Origin: Pantoea sp050157905
GTDB lineage: Bacteria > Pseudomonadota > Gammaproteobacteria > Enterobacterales > Enterobacteriaceae
DNA length: 64,000 nt
Reading direction: 5' to 3'
Assembly: GCF_050157905.1 (NCBI RefSeq)
Contig: NZ_JBKIWZ010000001.1
Span: 2,976,001 to 3,040,000, forward strand
Shown: piece by piece, positions 1 through 8,119 of the stretch
Numbering within the stretch: the stretch's first letter is position 1
Layout: each line of letters starts with the position of its first letter
Program-made: the position numbers and the translations under genes
The notes under the pieces: generated by a model
Seen by the model: only the letters and a program-made list of their open reading frames with translations
Told to the model about the DNA's origin: nothing
The model's database searches: none

Positions 1-570
1 ATCTTCTGCGCAGGCGCGACAGGCGCGGCCCATGCGGGAATAGCGGATAAAGGTGGTCAGAGCCAGCATCGCCAGGAAGGTCACGATCCAGATCACCACC
101 TGCATGGTGGAGATGGTGGCGGCAAAGCCGTTGCTCTCGCCCACCGTCCACTGTCCGGTGATCAGCCCCGGCAGCGCCAGATCCCGTGAGCCCTGCGTCA
201 GGCTGACGTAGTTCTGCAGGAAGATCGACATACCGATAGCGGAGATGAGTGCAATCAGACGCTTTGAGGATCGCACCGGTTTATAGGCGACGCGCTCAAT
301 GCTCCAGCCATAGGCGCTGGAGATCAGGATCGCCATGACGAAGCCCGCGGCAATCATCAGCCAGCCCGTGTCGATACCCATCATCATCAGGGCGGCAATC
401 ACAATAAAGGAGACATAGCTGCCGATCATATAGACTTCGCCGTGAGCGAAGTTGATCATGCCGATAATGCCGTAAACCATGGTGTAACCAATGGCGATCA
501 GCGCGTAGGTGCTGCCCAGGGTAACCCCGTTAAGCATCTGCTGAATGAAATAAAGAAACTGCTCGGACAT
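1..570 (-). CDS. livH: LivH, branched-chain amino-acid ABC transporter permease (3' part outside the window)
   Basis: The first 190 codons of a LivH-type permease are present; the gene runs off the left edge. The ATG lies at 568-570, and the protein begins MSEQFLYFIQQMLNGVTLGS, the usual LivH start, followed by hydrophobic membrane segments and the conserved stretch INFAHGEVYMIG. LivH pairs with LivM to form the inner-membrane channel for leucine, isoleucine and valine, powered by LivG and LivF, which are presumably to the left. It follows livK in the same direction, separated by 71 bases that hold a hairpin. Identity is firm; only completeness is unknown. Confidence 0.95.
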   Translation of the reverse strand, partial: MSEQFLYFIQQMLNGVTLGSTYALIAIGYTMVYGIIGMINFAHGEVYMIGSYVSFIVIAALMMMGIDTGWLMIAAGFVMAILISSAYGWSIERVAYKPVRSSKRLIALISAIGMSIFLQNYVSLTQGSRDLALPGLITGQWTVGESNGFAATISTMQVVIWIVTFLAMLALTTFIRYSRMGRACRACAED

Positions 571-596
571 AGTGAAGACCTGCATGAGAACGGGAA

Positions 597-623
597 AATC
601 CCCTGCCGACGCGACAGGGGATT
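597..623 (-). terminator. Intercistronic hairpin between livK and livH
   Basis: A perfect 9-bp inverted repeat (arms 597-605 and 615-623, 9-base loop) lies between the livK stop and the livH start. On the transcribed strand it is followed by a short T-run. It probably acts as a partial terminator or 3' stabiliser, so that the binding protein is made in excess over the permease. That role is inferred. Confidence 0.6.
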
Positions 624-641
624 GCTCTGCTGATAAAACGC

Positions 642-1769
642 TTACTTAACTGCGGTAGAAGAACCGTCTTTGTGCCATTTAAATACGCCGAACTCGAAGC
701 CCTTCAGATCGCCTTTCTGATCCCAGCTCAGGTTACCCATCACTGTCGGTACTGGCGCACCGCTCTTCAGGTTTTTCGCAATGGCTTCCGGCTCATCGCT
801 CTTACTGCGTTCGATGCCCGCCACCAGCGACTGAATAGCCGCATAGGTCGTCCAGACAAACGGGCCGGTCGGATCTTTGCGGTTCTGTGCGCTGTTGGTT
901 TTAATCGCGTCAACAATCGCCTTATTCTCTGGCAGCTGGTCATAGCGCTTCGGCAGCGTTACGTAGATGCCTTCTGAAGCATCGCCTGCAATGTTGGAGA
1001 GTGAGGCGTTGCCCACGCCTTCAGGCCCCATAAAGCCCGCCTTCAGGCCAGCCGCTTTCGCCTGGCGCAGAATCTGGCCCATTTCCGGGTAGTAGCCACC
1101 GTAGTAAACAAAGTCGACGTTCTCTTTTTTCAGGCGCGCAATCAGCGTAGAGAAATCTTTATCACCGGCAGTGATACCTTCAAACAGCACGACGTTACCG
1201 CCTTTCTCTTTCAGGGTTTTCTGTACCGATTCCGCCAGACCCTGGCCATACTGCTGCTTGTCATGCACCACCGCGATACGCTTAGGCTTAATCTGGTCGA
1301 GAATATAGTTTGCCGCAGTCGGACCCTGATCAGAGTCCAGACCGGTGGTGCGCATAATGGTTTCATAACCGCGTGCGGTCAGCTCCGGTGCCGTGGCCGC
1401 CGGCGTGATCATCAGTACGCCTTCATCGTTATAAATGTCAGACGCTGGCTGAGTAGAAGAAGAGCAAAGATGGCCAATAACATATTTAATGCCGTCGTTA
1501 ACCACCTTGTTTGCCACCGCCACGGCTTGTTTCGGATCGCAGGCATCGTCATATTCCACGCCTGCTAGTTTGTTGCCGTTTACGCCGCCTTTCGCGTTGA
1601 TGTCCTTGATGGCCTGGGCGGCACCTGTGAACTGCATGTCGCCATACTGCGCGACCGGCCCCGTAACAGCGCCAACGATAGCAATTTTGATATCAGCAGC
1701 CAGAGCAGCGTGGCTCATTGCCAGCGCAACGCAACCCGCCAGTAATGCGCGGCCTTTACTCATTTTCAT
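642..1769 (-). CDS. livK: LivK/LivJ, periplasmic branched-chain amino-acid binding protein
   Basis: A 375-residue periplasmic type I solute-binding protein. A signal peptide ends near residue 24 (AALAAD). The segments YDDACDPKQAVAVANKVVND, HLCSSSTQPASDIY and VYYGGYYPEMGQ are typical of the LivJ/LivK pair; the two cysteines (in DACD and HLCS) form the family disulphide. It delivers leucine and related amino acids to LivHMGF. The start is supported by GGGGAAG five bases upstream. E. coli has two such genes, livJ and livK, on either side of panM; here only this copy, directly before livH, is present, and none lies between panM and rpoH. The symbol livK is chosen from position. Confidence 0.93.
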   Translation of the reverse strand: MKMSKGRALLAGCVALAMSHAALAADIKIAIVGAVTGPVAQYGDMQFTGAAQAIKDINAKGGVNGNKLAGVEYDDACDPKQAVAVANKVVNDGIKYVIGHLCSSSTQPASDIYNDEGVLMITPAATAPELTARGYETIMRTTGLDSDQGPTAANYILDQIKPKRIAVVHDKQQYGQGLAESVQKTLKEKGGNVVLFEGITAGDKDFSTLIARLKKENVDFVYYGGYYPEMGQILRQAKAAGLKAGFMGPEGVGNASLSNIAGDASEGIYVTLPKRYDQLPENKAIVDAIKTNSAQNRKDPTGPFVWTTYAAIQSLVAGIERSKSDEPEAIAKNLKSGAPVPTVMGNLSWDQKGDLKGFEFGVFKWHKDGSSTAVK

Positions 1770-2169
1770 GCGGACTTCCCCATCTTGTTGTGTCTGTGAT
1801 TTGTGGTTTGCAATGCCTGCCGGATAAAGCCGAAAAATGATGTTTATGAATGATTTAGCGCGCTTTTCCGGTATTTTTGGATAATAAGGCTTTATTTTTC
1901 AGTTTATTAAACAGGAATTTTCTTCTTTAAATCAACTGACACATTGGGAAACAGCCCACTAAAGCAGCATAATCATCTGGTTGTTATGCAGGCATTTCAG
2001 TCGATTCTCCAGCGCGTTATGCTGGCATTTGCGTCGCTTATTGTTCTTTATCTCCTCAATCCTGGCATCCAGACCCGCTTTTGACCTGTTTTTAACTTAA
2101 AAAAGTGACGGCGCTCTGACTGTATAAATTCGCTACACTACGCCCTTTCGACCAGTACAGGTGTTTGTT
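1770..2169. other. Divergent intergenic region between livK and panM
   Basis: About 400 bases without a gene. The half near livK is AT-rich and contains a TATTAT box on the minus strand, which could be a livK -10 element without a clear -35. Close to panM there is a TATAAA in an AT-rich setting. Control by Lrp is expected for liv genes, but no clear Lrp site could be picked out by eye. Confidence 0.4.
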
Positions 2170-2565
2170 ATGAAACTCACTATTCAGCGCGTGACTATGC
2201 TGACCGCACAGGATCGCATCGATCTCAGTAAAGTCTGGCCGGATCTGGACATGGAAAAACTGGAACAGCGTCTGGATGAGCGACATCGTCTTTATGCTGC
2301 GCGCTTTAACGATCGCCTGCTGGCTGGTCTGCAGCTGGAAATCTCCGGCACGCACGGCAGAATTCACCGGCTGACAGTCCGCGATGTTACCCGGCGTCGT
2401 GGCGTCGGTCAGTATCTGCTGGAGGAAACCATCAGGCAAAACGGTTCCATCGCAGACTGGTGGATTGCCGATGATGGCAGTGACGATCAGCAGGTGCGGG
2501 CGGCCTTTATGCAGGCGTGCGGTTTTCGGGCGCAGAGTGATGGCTGGATATGGAGAGCAGAGTAA
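2170..2565 (+). CDS. panM: PanM/PanZ, PanD maturation factor (GNAT fold)
   Basis: A 131-residue GNAT-fold protein. In E. coli, PanZ (PanM) binds acetyl-CoA, triggers self-cleavage of the aspartate decarboxylase zymogen PanD and then inhibits it, so it sets the rate of beta-alanine and coenzyme A synthesis. The motif TRRRGVGQYLLEE (the acetyl-CoA binding loop) and the C-terminal AFMQACGF match PanZ closely. ATG 2170 is preferred over the in-frame GTG at 2161 because it gives the standard MKLTI start and has AGG eight bases upstream. Located between liv genes and rpoH, as in E. coli. panD is not in this window. Confidence 0.9.
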   Translation: MKLTIQRVTMLTAQDRIDLSKVWPDLDMEKLEQRLDERHRLYAARFNDRLLAGLQLEISGTHGRIHRLTVRDVTRRRGVGQYLLEETIRQNGSIADWWIADDGSDDQQVRAAFMQACGFRAQSDGWIWRAE

Positions 2566-2620
2566 GCGTCTGACGCTGAATGAAAAAGAGAGAACAGACC
2601 GGCGGATGGAGAAACAAAAA

Positions 2621-2641
2621 GGGCGACATCTTGTGTCGCCC
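2621..2641. terminator. Bidirectional terminator between panM and rpoH
   Basis: Perfect 8-bp stem (GGGCGACA / TGTCGCCC) with a 5-base loop. It is flanked by an A-run on the left and TTT on the right, so it can end panM on the plus strand and rpoH on the minus strand. Confidence 0.85.
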
Positions 2642-2660
2642 TTTATAGTGTTCACATGCG

Positions 2661-3518
2661 TTACGCTTCGATCGCCATTCGCAATTTTTTCATGGCGTTC
2701 TTTTCGAGCTGCCGCACACGTTCGGCGGAAACGCCATACTGGTCGGCCAGTTCCTGCAGCGTAGTTTTGTTATCTTCGTCCAGCCAGCGGGCGCGAATGA
2801 TATGCTGACTACGCTCATCCAGACCTTCCATCGCATAACTCAGCTTGTCAGCCGCGTGCGCATCCCAGTTGTCCTCTTCAATGCCATCAGCAAAGTCAGA
2901 GGTTTTATCCTGCAGATAAAGCACCGGTGCCATTGAACGACCTTCACTGCTCTCATCATCGGCAGACATATCAAAGGTCATATCCTGAGCGGCCATGCGC
3001 GACTCCATTTCGCGCACGTCTTTACTGCTGACGCCCAGTTCGCGGGCCACCATCTCGACTTCATCCTGGTTAAACCAGCCCAGACGCTGCTTAGTTTTAC
3101 GCAGGTTAAAGAAGAGCTTACGCTGTGCTTTGGTGGTCGCGACTTTCACGATACGCCAGTTACGCAGCACATATTCGTGGATCTCAGCTTTAATCCAGTG
3201 CACAGCAAAAGAAACCAGACGTACGCCCACTTCAGGATTGAAGCGACGGACCGCTTTCATCAGGCCGATATTACCTTCCTGCACCAGGTCCGCCTGTGGC
3301 AGGCCATAGCCGGAGTAGTTACGAGCGATATGAACTACAAAGCGTAGGTGAGACAGGATCAGCGTCTTGGCTGCATCCAGATCGCCCTGGTAATGCAGCC
3401 GTTCAGCCAGCGCTTTTTCCTCTTCAGCCGAGAGCATCGGCCAGGTATTCGCCGCCCGGACGTAAGACTCCAGGTTGCCAAGAGGAGCAATAGCTAAAGT
3501 TTGCATTTCTTTGGTCAT
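2661..3518 (-). CDS. rpoH: RpoH, heat-shock sigma factor sigma-32
   Basis: 285 residues, one more than E. coli RpoH. Region 2 (DLVQEGNIGLMKAVRRF, about 78-93) binds core polymerase and the -10 element. The RpoH box QRKLFFNLR is at 132-140, the segment tied to FtsH/chaperone control. Region 4 ends in a helix-turn-helix (TLQELADQYGVSAERVRQLE) for the -35 element. It directs transcription of chaperone and protease genes. A GAGG ribosome site lies six bases before the ATG. The gene follows ftsX with 242 bases between, which hold several regulatory elements listed separately. In E. coli the 5' mRNA folds as a thermosensor; whether this leader does was not determined. Confidence 0.98.
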   Translation of the reverse strand: MTKEMQTLAIAPLGNLESYVRAANTWPMLSAEEEKALAERLHYQGDLDAAKTLILSHLRFVVHIARNYSGYGLPQADLVQEGNIGLMKAVRRFNPEVGVRLVSFAVHWIKAEIHEYVLRNWRIVKVATTKAQRKLFFNLRKTKQRLGWFNQDEVEMVARELGVSSKDVREMESRMAAQDMTFDMSADDESSEGRSMAPVLYLQDKTSDFADGIEEDNWDAHAADKLSYAMEGLDERSQHIIRARWLDEDNKTTLQELADQYGVSAERVRQLEKNAMKKLRMAIEA

Positions 3519-3616
3519 TCAAACCCTCACAAATTCAGTGGAATTGCCGCACATTTCCTTGCGCAGACGATACAGTAAGTCAACGTCGCGCGAAATCCGA
3601 AAGCAATCTGTGCTAC

Positions 3617-3644
3617 TTAGAGTGGCAAAGTTATCCACAAGTTC
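3617..3644 (-). promoter_or_regulatory. Candidate sigma-E promoter of rpoH, overlapped by a DnaA box
   Basis: On the minus strand GAACTT (3639-3644) is followed after 17 bases by TCTAA (3617-3621), close to the sigma-E consensus and to the known P3 promoter of E. coli rpoH. The perfect DnaA box TTATCCACA (3631-3639, plus-strand reading) overlaps the -35 end. E. coli rpoH also has DnaA boxes here. The spacer is one base longer than I recall for E. coli. Confidence 0.7.
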
Positions 3645-3701
3645 AATTTTACCGGTGAATATTTTACACACAGACGACAGGAAGGGAAGAGGGGGAAGCG
3701 A

Positions 3702-3731
3702 TCCTCTGCACACTTCGTCGGTAGCAGAGGA
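3702..3731 (-). repeat. 8-bp inverted repeat in the rpoH leader
   Basis: Perfect arms TCCTCTGC and GCAGAGGA separated by 14 bases, immediately downstream of the TATAAT at 3734-3739. It would form at the 5' end of a transcript from that promoter, or at the 3' end of the ftsX message. There is no T-run, so it is not a plain terminator. Confidence 0.5.
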
Positions 3732-3733
3732 CC

Positions 3734-3739
3734 ATTATA
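3734..3739 (-). promoter_or_regulatory. Candidate upstream vegetative promoter (-10) of rpoH
   Basis: A perfect TATAAT on the minus strand just after the ftsX stop. The -35 position would fall in the last codons of ftsX and has only a weak match. Placement fits the distal vegetative rpoH promoter of E. coli, which lies at the end of ftsX. Confidence 0.45.
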
Positions 3740-3760
3740 ACAAAAAAATGTTGCAGTCGT

Positions 3761-4744
3761 TTACTGCGGCGTAAATCGGCGTAAATGTTGGACTGTTGCC
3801 AGCCAGGCCGCGACCCAGCCGATGATGGCCGCAATCAGCAGCAGCAGCAGCGCCTCATCCCACGAGAAGCCTTCCAGCGAGAAGGTGGTGCCAAAGACGG
3901 TCGCCACGCTGGCGACAACCGACTGCAGTCGCAGCACCAGCACTTCCGACAGCAGCAGCGACAGCACCGCGCCGCTGAAGCCCAGCAGCGCCCCGCCGTA
4001 GAGGAACGGACGCAGGATAAAGCCGTCGGTCGCGCCGATCAGCTTCTGCACGTTGATAGTGTCACGCCGGGCAAAAATGCTGAGCCGGACACTGTTACCA
4101 ATCACCAGGAACACCGCCACGATCATCAGCACGCCAATCATGGAGGCGATCTGCCCGACTAGCCCGGTCAGCGCCGCCAGGCGGGCAAACCAGCTATCGT
4201 CCATGCGCACTTCATCCACGCCCTGCACTTTAGTGACCCGATCGCGCAGGCTCTGCATGGTGTCTGAATTCTGGAAATTCAGTTTCGGCGTAATGATGGC
4301 AACTGCGGGCAGCGGATTCTGCTCCAGCATATCCATCGCGCCGCCAAAGCCTGACCAGTTGCGGAACTCGTTCAGCGCCTCTTCCCGCGTCAGGTAGTTG
4401 ACGTTATCCACCCCTTCGACCTGCTTAAGCTGCGCCACCACGTTTTCTGCCGCCGTGTCATCCAGCGTTTTAGAGAGGTAGACGGTTAACTGCGGGGCCG
4501 GATACCACTGGGTAGCCGCCTGGCTGACGTTCTTCCAGACCATATAGCAGACGCTGGGCAGCGTCAGGGAGATAGCGATGACCATCACCGTCAGCAGGGT
4601 CGCCAGCGGCTGACGCCACATGTCTGACAGCGTGCCGCGCAGCGCATAACGCCACTGCTCCTGCCAGCCGCCCTTCAGCGCTTTACTCTTCGACGGCTGC
4701 TTCGCTTTCGGCGCAGCCGGGCGTTTAATGCGTTTATTGACCAT
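3761..4744 (-). CDS. ftsX: FtsX, division ABC-transporter-like membrane protein
   Basis: 327 residues, somewhat shorter than E. coli FtsX (352) at the cytoplasmic N-terminus. It has a basic N-terminal tail, a first membrane segment around 47-69, a large periplasmic domain, and three further segments near 192-220, 245-270 and 296-320. With FtsE it forms the FtsEX complex, which recruits and activates EnvC and the amidases for septal peptidoglycan splitting. Its ATG overlaps the end of ftsE by 11 bases, indicating translational coupling. Confidence 0.96.
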   Translation of the reverse strand: MVNKRIKRPAAPKAKQPSKSKALKGGWQEQWRYALRGTLSDMWRQPLATLLTVMVIAISLTLPSVCYMVWKNVSQAATQWYPAPQLTVYLSKTLDDTAAENVVAQLKQVEGVDNVNYLTREEALNEFRNWSGFGGAMDMLEQNPLPAVAIITPKLNFQNSDTMQSLRDRVTKVQGVDEVRMDDSWFARLAALTGLVGQIASMIGVLMIVAVFLVIGNSVRLSIFARRDTINVQKLIGATDGFILRPFLYGGALLGFSGAVLSLLLSEVLVLRLQSVVASVATVFGTTFSLEGFSWDEALLLLLIAAIIGWVAAWLATVQHLRRFTPQ

Positions 4745-5402
4745 CGTGGCCTCCGTGCAGACGTCCCTGATTCAGCGTCATCATCCGATAGTTGCGCCGG
4801 GCAATCAGGCCGCTGTCATGCGTCGCCATCAGAACGGTGACGCCGACGCGGTTAAACTCTTCGAACAGGCGCAGAATATCTTCGGAGAGCGCGTCATCGA
4901 GGTTACCGGTCGGTTCATCGGCCAGCAGCACGGCCGGCTTGTTCACCACCGCACGGGCGATGCCCACACGCTGCTGTTCACCACCAGAGAGCTGAATCGG
5001 AAAACTTTTCGCTTTGTCGAGCAGCCCGACTTTATCGAGTGCCGCCGAGACGCGACGGCGGATATCTTCGCCGCTGGCGCCAGAGATAATCAGCGGGATC
5101 GCCACATTGTCATAGACCGAACGATCCATCAGCAGATGGTGATCCTGAAAAATCATACCAATCTGACGACGCAGGAACGGCACCTCGCTGTTGCGCAGGC
5201 GGGAAATGTCATGGCCGCTGAACCAGATTTTTCCGGCACTCGGGCGCTCAATGCCACAAATCAGCTTCAGCAAGGTACTTTTACCGGCACCAGAATGGCC
5301 GGTCAGAAACGCCATTTCGCCAGGGCGCAGATGAAAATCGACCCCCTGCAGCGCCTGACGCCCGCCGAGATATGCCTTACTGACCTCTTCAAAGCGAATC
5401 AT
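4734..5402 (-). CDS. ftsE: FtsE, cell-division ATP-binding protein
   Basis: 222 residues, the full length of an ABC ATPase of the FtsE type. Walker A GHSGAGKST is at 35-43, the Q-loop glutamine at 86, the signature LSGGEQQ at 138-144, Walker B LLADEPT at about 159-165 with catalytic Glu163, and the switch His195. It drives conformational changes in FtsX that control EnvC-amidase activity at the septum. It sits 5 bases after ftsY and overlaps ftsX, so ftsY-ftsE-ftsX form one operon as in E. coli. Confidence 0.97.
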   Translation of the reverse strand: MIRFEEVSKAYLGGRQALQGVDFHLRPGEMAFLTGHSGAGKSTLLKLICGIERPSAGKIWFSGHDISRLRNSEVPFLRRQIGMIFQDHHLLMDRSVYDNVAIPLIISGASGEDIRRRVSAALDKVGLLDKAKSFPIQLSGGEQQRVGIARAVVNKPAVLLADEPTGNLDDALSEDILRLFEEFNRVGVTVLMATHDSGLIARRNYRMMTLNQGRLHGGHDGQ

Positions 5403-5407
5403 CCTAA

Positions 5408-7000
5408 TTAGTCCTCTCGGGCAAACAGTGCCTCAATAAAATCGTCCGCCTTAAACGGTCGTAAATCTTCAATGCCTTCTCCGACGCCGATGTAGCGAAT
5501 CGGGATACCGAATTGATCGGCCACCGAGAAGATCACGCCGCCTTTGGCGGTGCCGTCCAGCTTGGTGAGCGCAATCCCGGTCAGGCCGACCGCTTCGTTA
5601 AAGAGTCGGGCCTGGCTGACCGCATTTTGTCCGGTGCTGGCATCCAGCGTCAGCATCACTTCGTGCGGGGCTGATTCATCCAGCTTTTTCATCACGCGGG
5701 TGATTTTTTTCAGCTCTTCCATCAGGTGCGATTTGTTCTGCAGACGACCCGCAGTATCGGCAATCAGCACATCAACGCCGCGCGATTTGGCAGCCTGAAT
5801 GGCATCGAAGATCACCGATGCCGAATCTGCGCCAGTGTGCTGTGCAATCACCGGAATGTTGTTGCGCTGGCCCCATACCTGCAGCTGCTCAACCGCCGCT
5901 GCTCGGAAGGTATCACCCGCCGCTAACATCACCGACTTCCCTTCAGCCTGATACTGGCGCGCCAGCTTACCGATAGTCGTGGTTTTACCGACGCCGTTGA
6001 CGCCCACCATCAGGATGACAAACGGCGTTTTGCCTGAGACATCCAGCGGCGCATCAACTTTCGCCAGAATGGAGGCCATCTCCGCCTTCAGCAGGCCATA
6101 CAGGGCTTCTGCATCACGCAGCTGCTTGCGATTTGCCTGCTGGGTCAGATGGGCAATGATGCGGCGCGTCGTTTCTACTCCAACATCGGCAATCAGCAGC
6201 TGCTCTTCCAGCTCGTCAAACAGGTCATCATCAATCTTTTTGCCACGGAACAGGCTGACAAAACCGGAACCCAGGTTCTGACGGGTTTTTACCAGACTGC
6301 GCTTCAGACGGGCGAAGAAGCCCTCTTTGCCCGGACGCTCCTGCTCCTGCGCAATGAGTGGCACGGCAGCCAGTGGAAGGTCGCTGACGGTATCCGCTGA
6401 CGCCTCTTCGGGTGCCACCTGCGTGGACTCGATGTCATCCAGCGCCAGCGCGGTCAGCTCCTCTTCAGACAGCGGCGCCTCTTCTGTGTGATGCGGGGTT
6501 TCCACGACCTCTGTGTCGCCCGGCACCAGCGTGGCCAGCTTGTCTTCAGACAGCGGCGCCGCTTCTGCGTGATGCGGGGTCTCCACGACCTCTGCGTCGC
6601 CCAGCGCCAGCGCGGTCAGCTCGTCTTCGCTTAACGGTGCGTCTGCCGGTTCTTCATCGGCGACGGGGGTAATCACGTCGTCGGCGTCGATAACCGGCGG
6701 CGCATCATGTTCAGGGGCGGCTTCAACCGGCTCAGCCGCATCCGGTAACTCAGGTGCCGCTTCATAAGGCGCGGCAGCAGTGACGTCCGCCTCACGCTGC
6801 TGATCAGCCACCGTTTCGGTGATAGCAACTGTCTCTTCCGCCTGCGCTTCAGCCTGGCGGAGTGCCGGATCTTCCTGTTCTGTCTGCTGCGGAGCGGGTT
6901 CCGCGACCGTCGGGGTCTGCTCTTCCGCTACAGGTTGTTTCTCTTCCTCTTTGCCAAATCCCAGCCAGGAAAAAAAGCCACGTTTTTTCTCTTTTGCCAT
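5408..7000 (-). CDS. ftsY: FtsY, signal recognition particle receptor GTPase
   Basis: 530 residues. The N-terminal half up to about residue 225 is an acidic, low-complexity A domain containing a tandem repeat (see the separate entry). The NG domain follows: N helices from about 228, G1 loop GVNGVGKT at 333-340, GDTFRAAA at 362-369, DTAGRL at 415-420 and TKLD at 479-482. FtsY docks ribosome-SRP complexes at the membrane so that inner-membrane proteins are inserted co-translationally. It is the first gene of ftsYEX and is divergent from rsmD, as in E. coli. The A domain varies freely between species; the NG domain is intact. Confidence 0.98.
   Translation of the reverse strand: MAKEKKRGFFSWLGFGKEEEKQPVAEEQTPTVAEPAPQQTEQEDPALRQAEAQAEETVAITETVADQQREADVTAAAPYEAAPELPDAAEPVEAAPEHDAPPVIDADDVITPVADEEPADAPLSEDELTALALGDAEVVETPHHAEAAPLSEDKLATLVPGDTEVVETPHHTEEAPLSEEELTALALDDIESTQVAPEEASADTVSDLPLAAVPLIAQEQERPGKEGFFARLKRSLVKTRQNLGSGFVSLFRGKKIDDDLFDELEEQLLIADVGVETTRRIIAHLTQQANRKQLRDAEALYGLLKAEMASILAKVDAPLDVSGKTPFVILMVGVNGVGKTTTIGKLARQYQAEGKSVMLAAGDTFRAAAVEQLQVWGQRNNIPVIAQHTGADSASVIFDAIQAAKSRGVDVLIADTAGRLQNKSHLMEELKKITRVMKKLDESAPHEVMLTLDASTGQNAVSQARLFNEAVGLTGIALTKLDGTAKGGVIFSVADQFGIPIRYIGVGEGIEDLRPFKADDFIEALFARED
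6434..6640 (-). repeat. Tandem 81-bp repeat inside the FtsY A domain
   Basis: About two and a half copies of a 27-residue unit: residues 121-147, 148-174 and a partial copy 175-189. Each copy begins APLSE(D/E), and the two full ones contain GD(A/T)EVVETPHH. The copies differ at several positions, so the repeat is not very recent. It lengthens the acidic membrane-binding segment. Confidence 0.85.
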
Positions 7001-7232
7001 TGTGTGACGACACTCCTCGATGGCCTTGTCCCGGTCGCGCGTGGTTTCCAGGGGTAAATCAATGAAAGTTGGTCAGCGCCAGGCCGGCGTAAACCACAGA
7101 ATAATGCATGACTTCAGCAACTCAGTAGTCTAACACTTTCCTGCCAGCTCACCACAGCACCCTTTTTTAACGTTTCTTCTCACCGATTCGCTCGTTAAAC
7201 TACGCAACAAATTATGACGAGTTGTGAGCAAG

Positions 7233-7832
7233 ATGAATAAAAACACCCGCAGTACAGGCGGTGCCGGGCAGATCCGCATTATTGGCGGCCAATGGCGCGG
7301 ACGCAAATTGCCGGTGCCGGACAGTGCCGGACTGCGTCCGACGACCGATCGGGTGCGTGAGACGCTGTTTAACTGGCTGGCCCCCGTGCTGCCCGAGGCC
7401 CGCTGCCTCGACTGCTTTGCCGGTAGTGGCGCGCTGGGCCTGGAAGCCCTTTCGCGTTATGCGGGCTCGGCGACGCTGCTGGAGCTGGAACGGCCGGTCG
7501 CACAGCAGCTGACAAAAAACCTGCAGACGCTGCGTGCTACAAATGGCACTGTGATTCAGACCAATGCGTTAAACTGGCTGGCCCAGCCCGGTGAACCCTT
7601 TGATATCGTGTTTATCGATCCGCCGTTTCGCCAGGGATTACTGGCGCAGACGTTACAGCTACTGGAGAACAACCGCTGGCTGGCCGATCAGGCGCTGATT
7701 TATGTAGAAAGTGAAGTGGAAAATGGCGCACCGCCGGTGCCGCCAGCGTGGGACCTCTATCGCGAGAAGATAGCCGGACAGGTCGCTTATCGTTTGTATC
7801 AACGTCAACAGGAGACGCAGGATGTTACTTAA
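7233..7832 (+). CDS. rsmD: RsmD, 16S rRNA (guanine-966-N2) methyltransferase
   Basis: 199 residues from ATG 7233. Rossmann-type SAM methyltransferase with the glycine-rich loop DCFAGSGALGLEALSRYA and the catalytic IDPPF motif, typical of N2-guanine methyltransferases. In E. coli it methylates G966 of 16S rRNA in assembled 30S particles. A GTG at 7224 is an alternative start; ATG 7233 is preferred because it resembles the E. coli start and has GAG a few bases upstream. The 3' end overlaps yhhL by 11 bases, and the gene is divergent from ftsY. Confidence 0.95.
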   Translation: MNKNTRSTGGAGQIRIIGGQWRGRKLPVPDSAGLRPTTDRVRETLFNWLAPVLPEARCLDCFAGSGALGLEALSRYAGSATLLELERPVAQQLTKNLQTLRATNGTVIQTNALNWLAQPGEPFDIVFIDPPFRQGLLAQTLQLLENNRWLADQALIYVESEVENGAPPVPPAWDLYREKIAGQVAYRLYQRQQETQDVT

Positions 7833-8094
7833 TTTGGGGCGTCTGTTGATGCTATGCGTGTGGGGATTTTTACTGGCTAACGTGGTACATCCCTACCCGA
7901 AACCGCTGACTTATTTCATCAACGTTGCGCTGTTTTTCATGATCATGATGCATGGTCTGCAGCTCGTCCTGCTACGTGCAACACAGACTAAAGATGCGCC
8001 GCCGATCGACCGCGTCACACAGATTAAAGTGTTCCTGTTCGGTGTTTTTGAACTGGTGGCCTGGCAGAAGAAACATTTCCCACGCAAAAAATAG
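7822..8094 (+). CDS. yhhL: YhhL-like DUF1145 membrane protein
   Basis: A 90-residue inner-membrane protein with two or three hydrophobic segments (about 5-21, 28-52 and 68-80) and a basic tail ending HFPRKK. It matches the DUF1145 family member YhhL, which follows rsmD in E. coli; function is unknown. The start overlaps the rsmD stop by 11 bases, suggesting coupled translation. A terminator follows the stop codon closely. Confidence 0.85.
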   Translation: MLLNLGRLLMLCVWGFLLANVVHPYPKPLTYFINVALFFMIMMHGLQLVLLRATQTKDAPPIDRVTQIKVFLFGVFELVAWQKKHFPRKK

Positions 8095-8098
8095 GACT

Positions 8099-8117
8099 GG
8101 CGGGCGTTCTGCCCGCC
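8099..8117. terminator. Terminator between convergent yhhL and yhhM
   Basis: Perfect 7-bp GC stem (GGCGGGC / GCCCGCC) with a 5-base loop between the two convergent stop codons. An A-rich stretch on its left serves the minus strand as a T-run. Confidence 0.7.
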
Positions 8118-8119
8118 CC

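Noticed and set aside
6434..6640. A CRISPR-like or mobile repeat
   Set aside because: The 81-bp units are in frame within ftsY, contiguous without spacers, and encode the acidic A domain.
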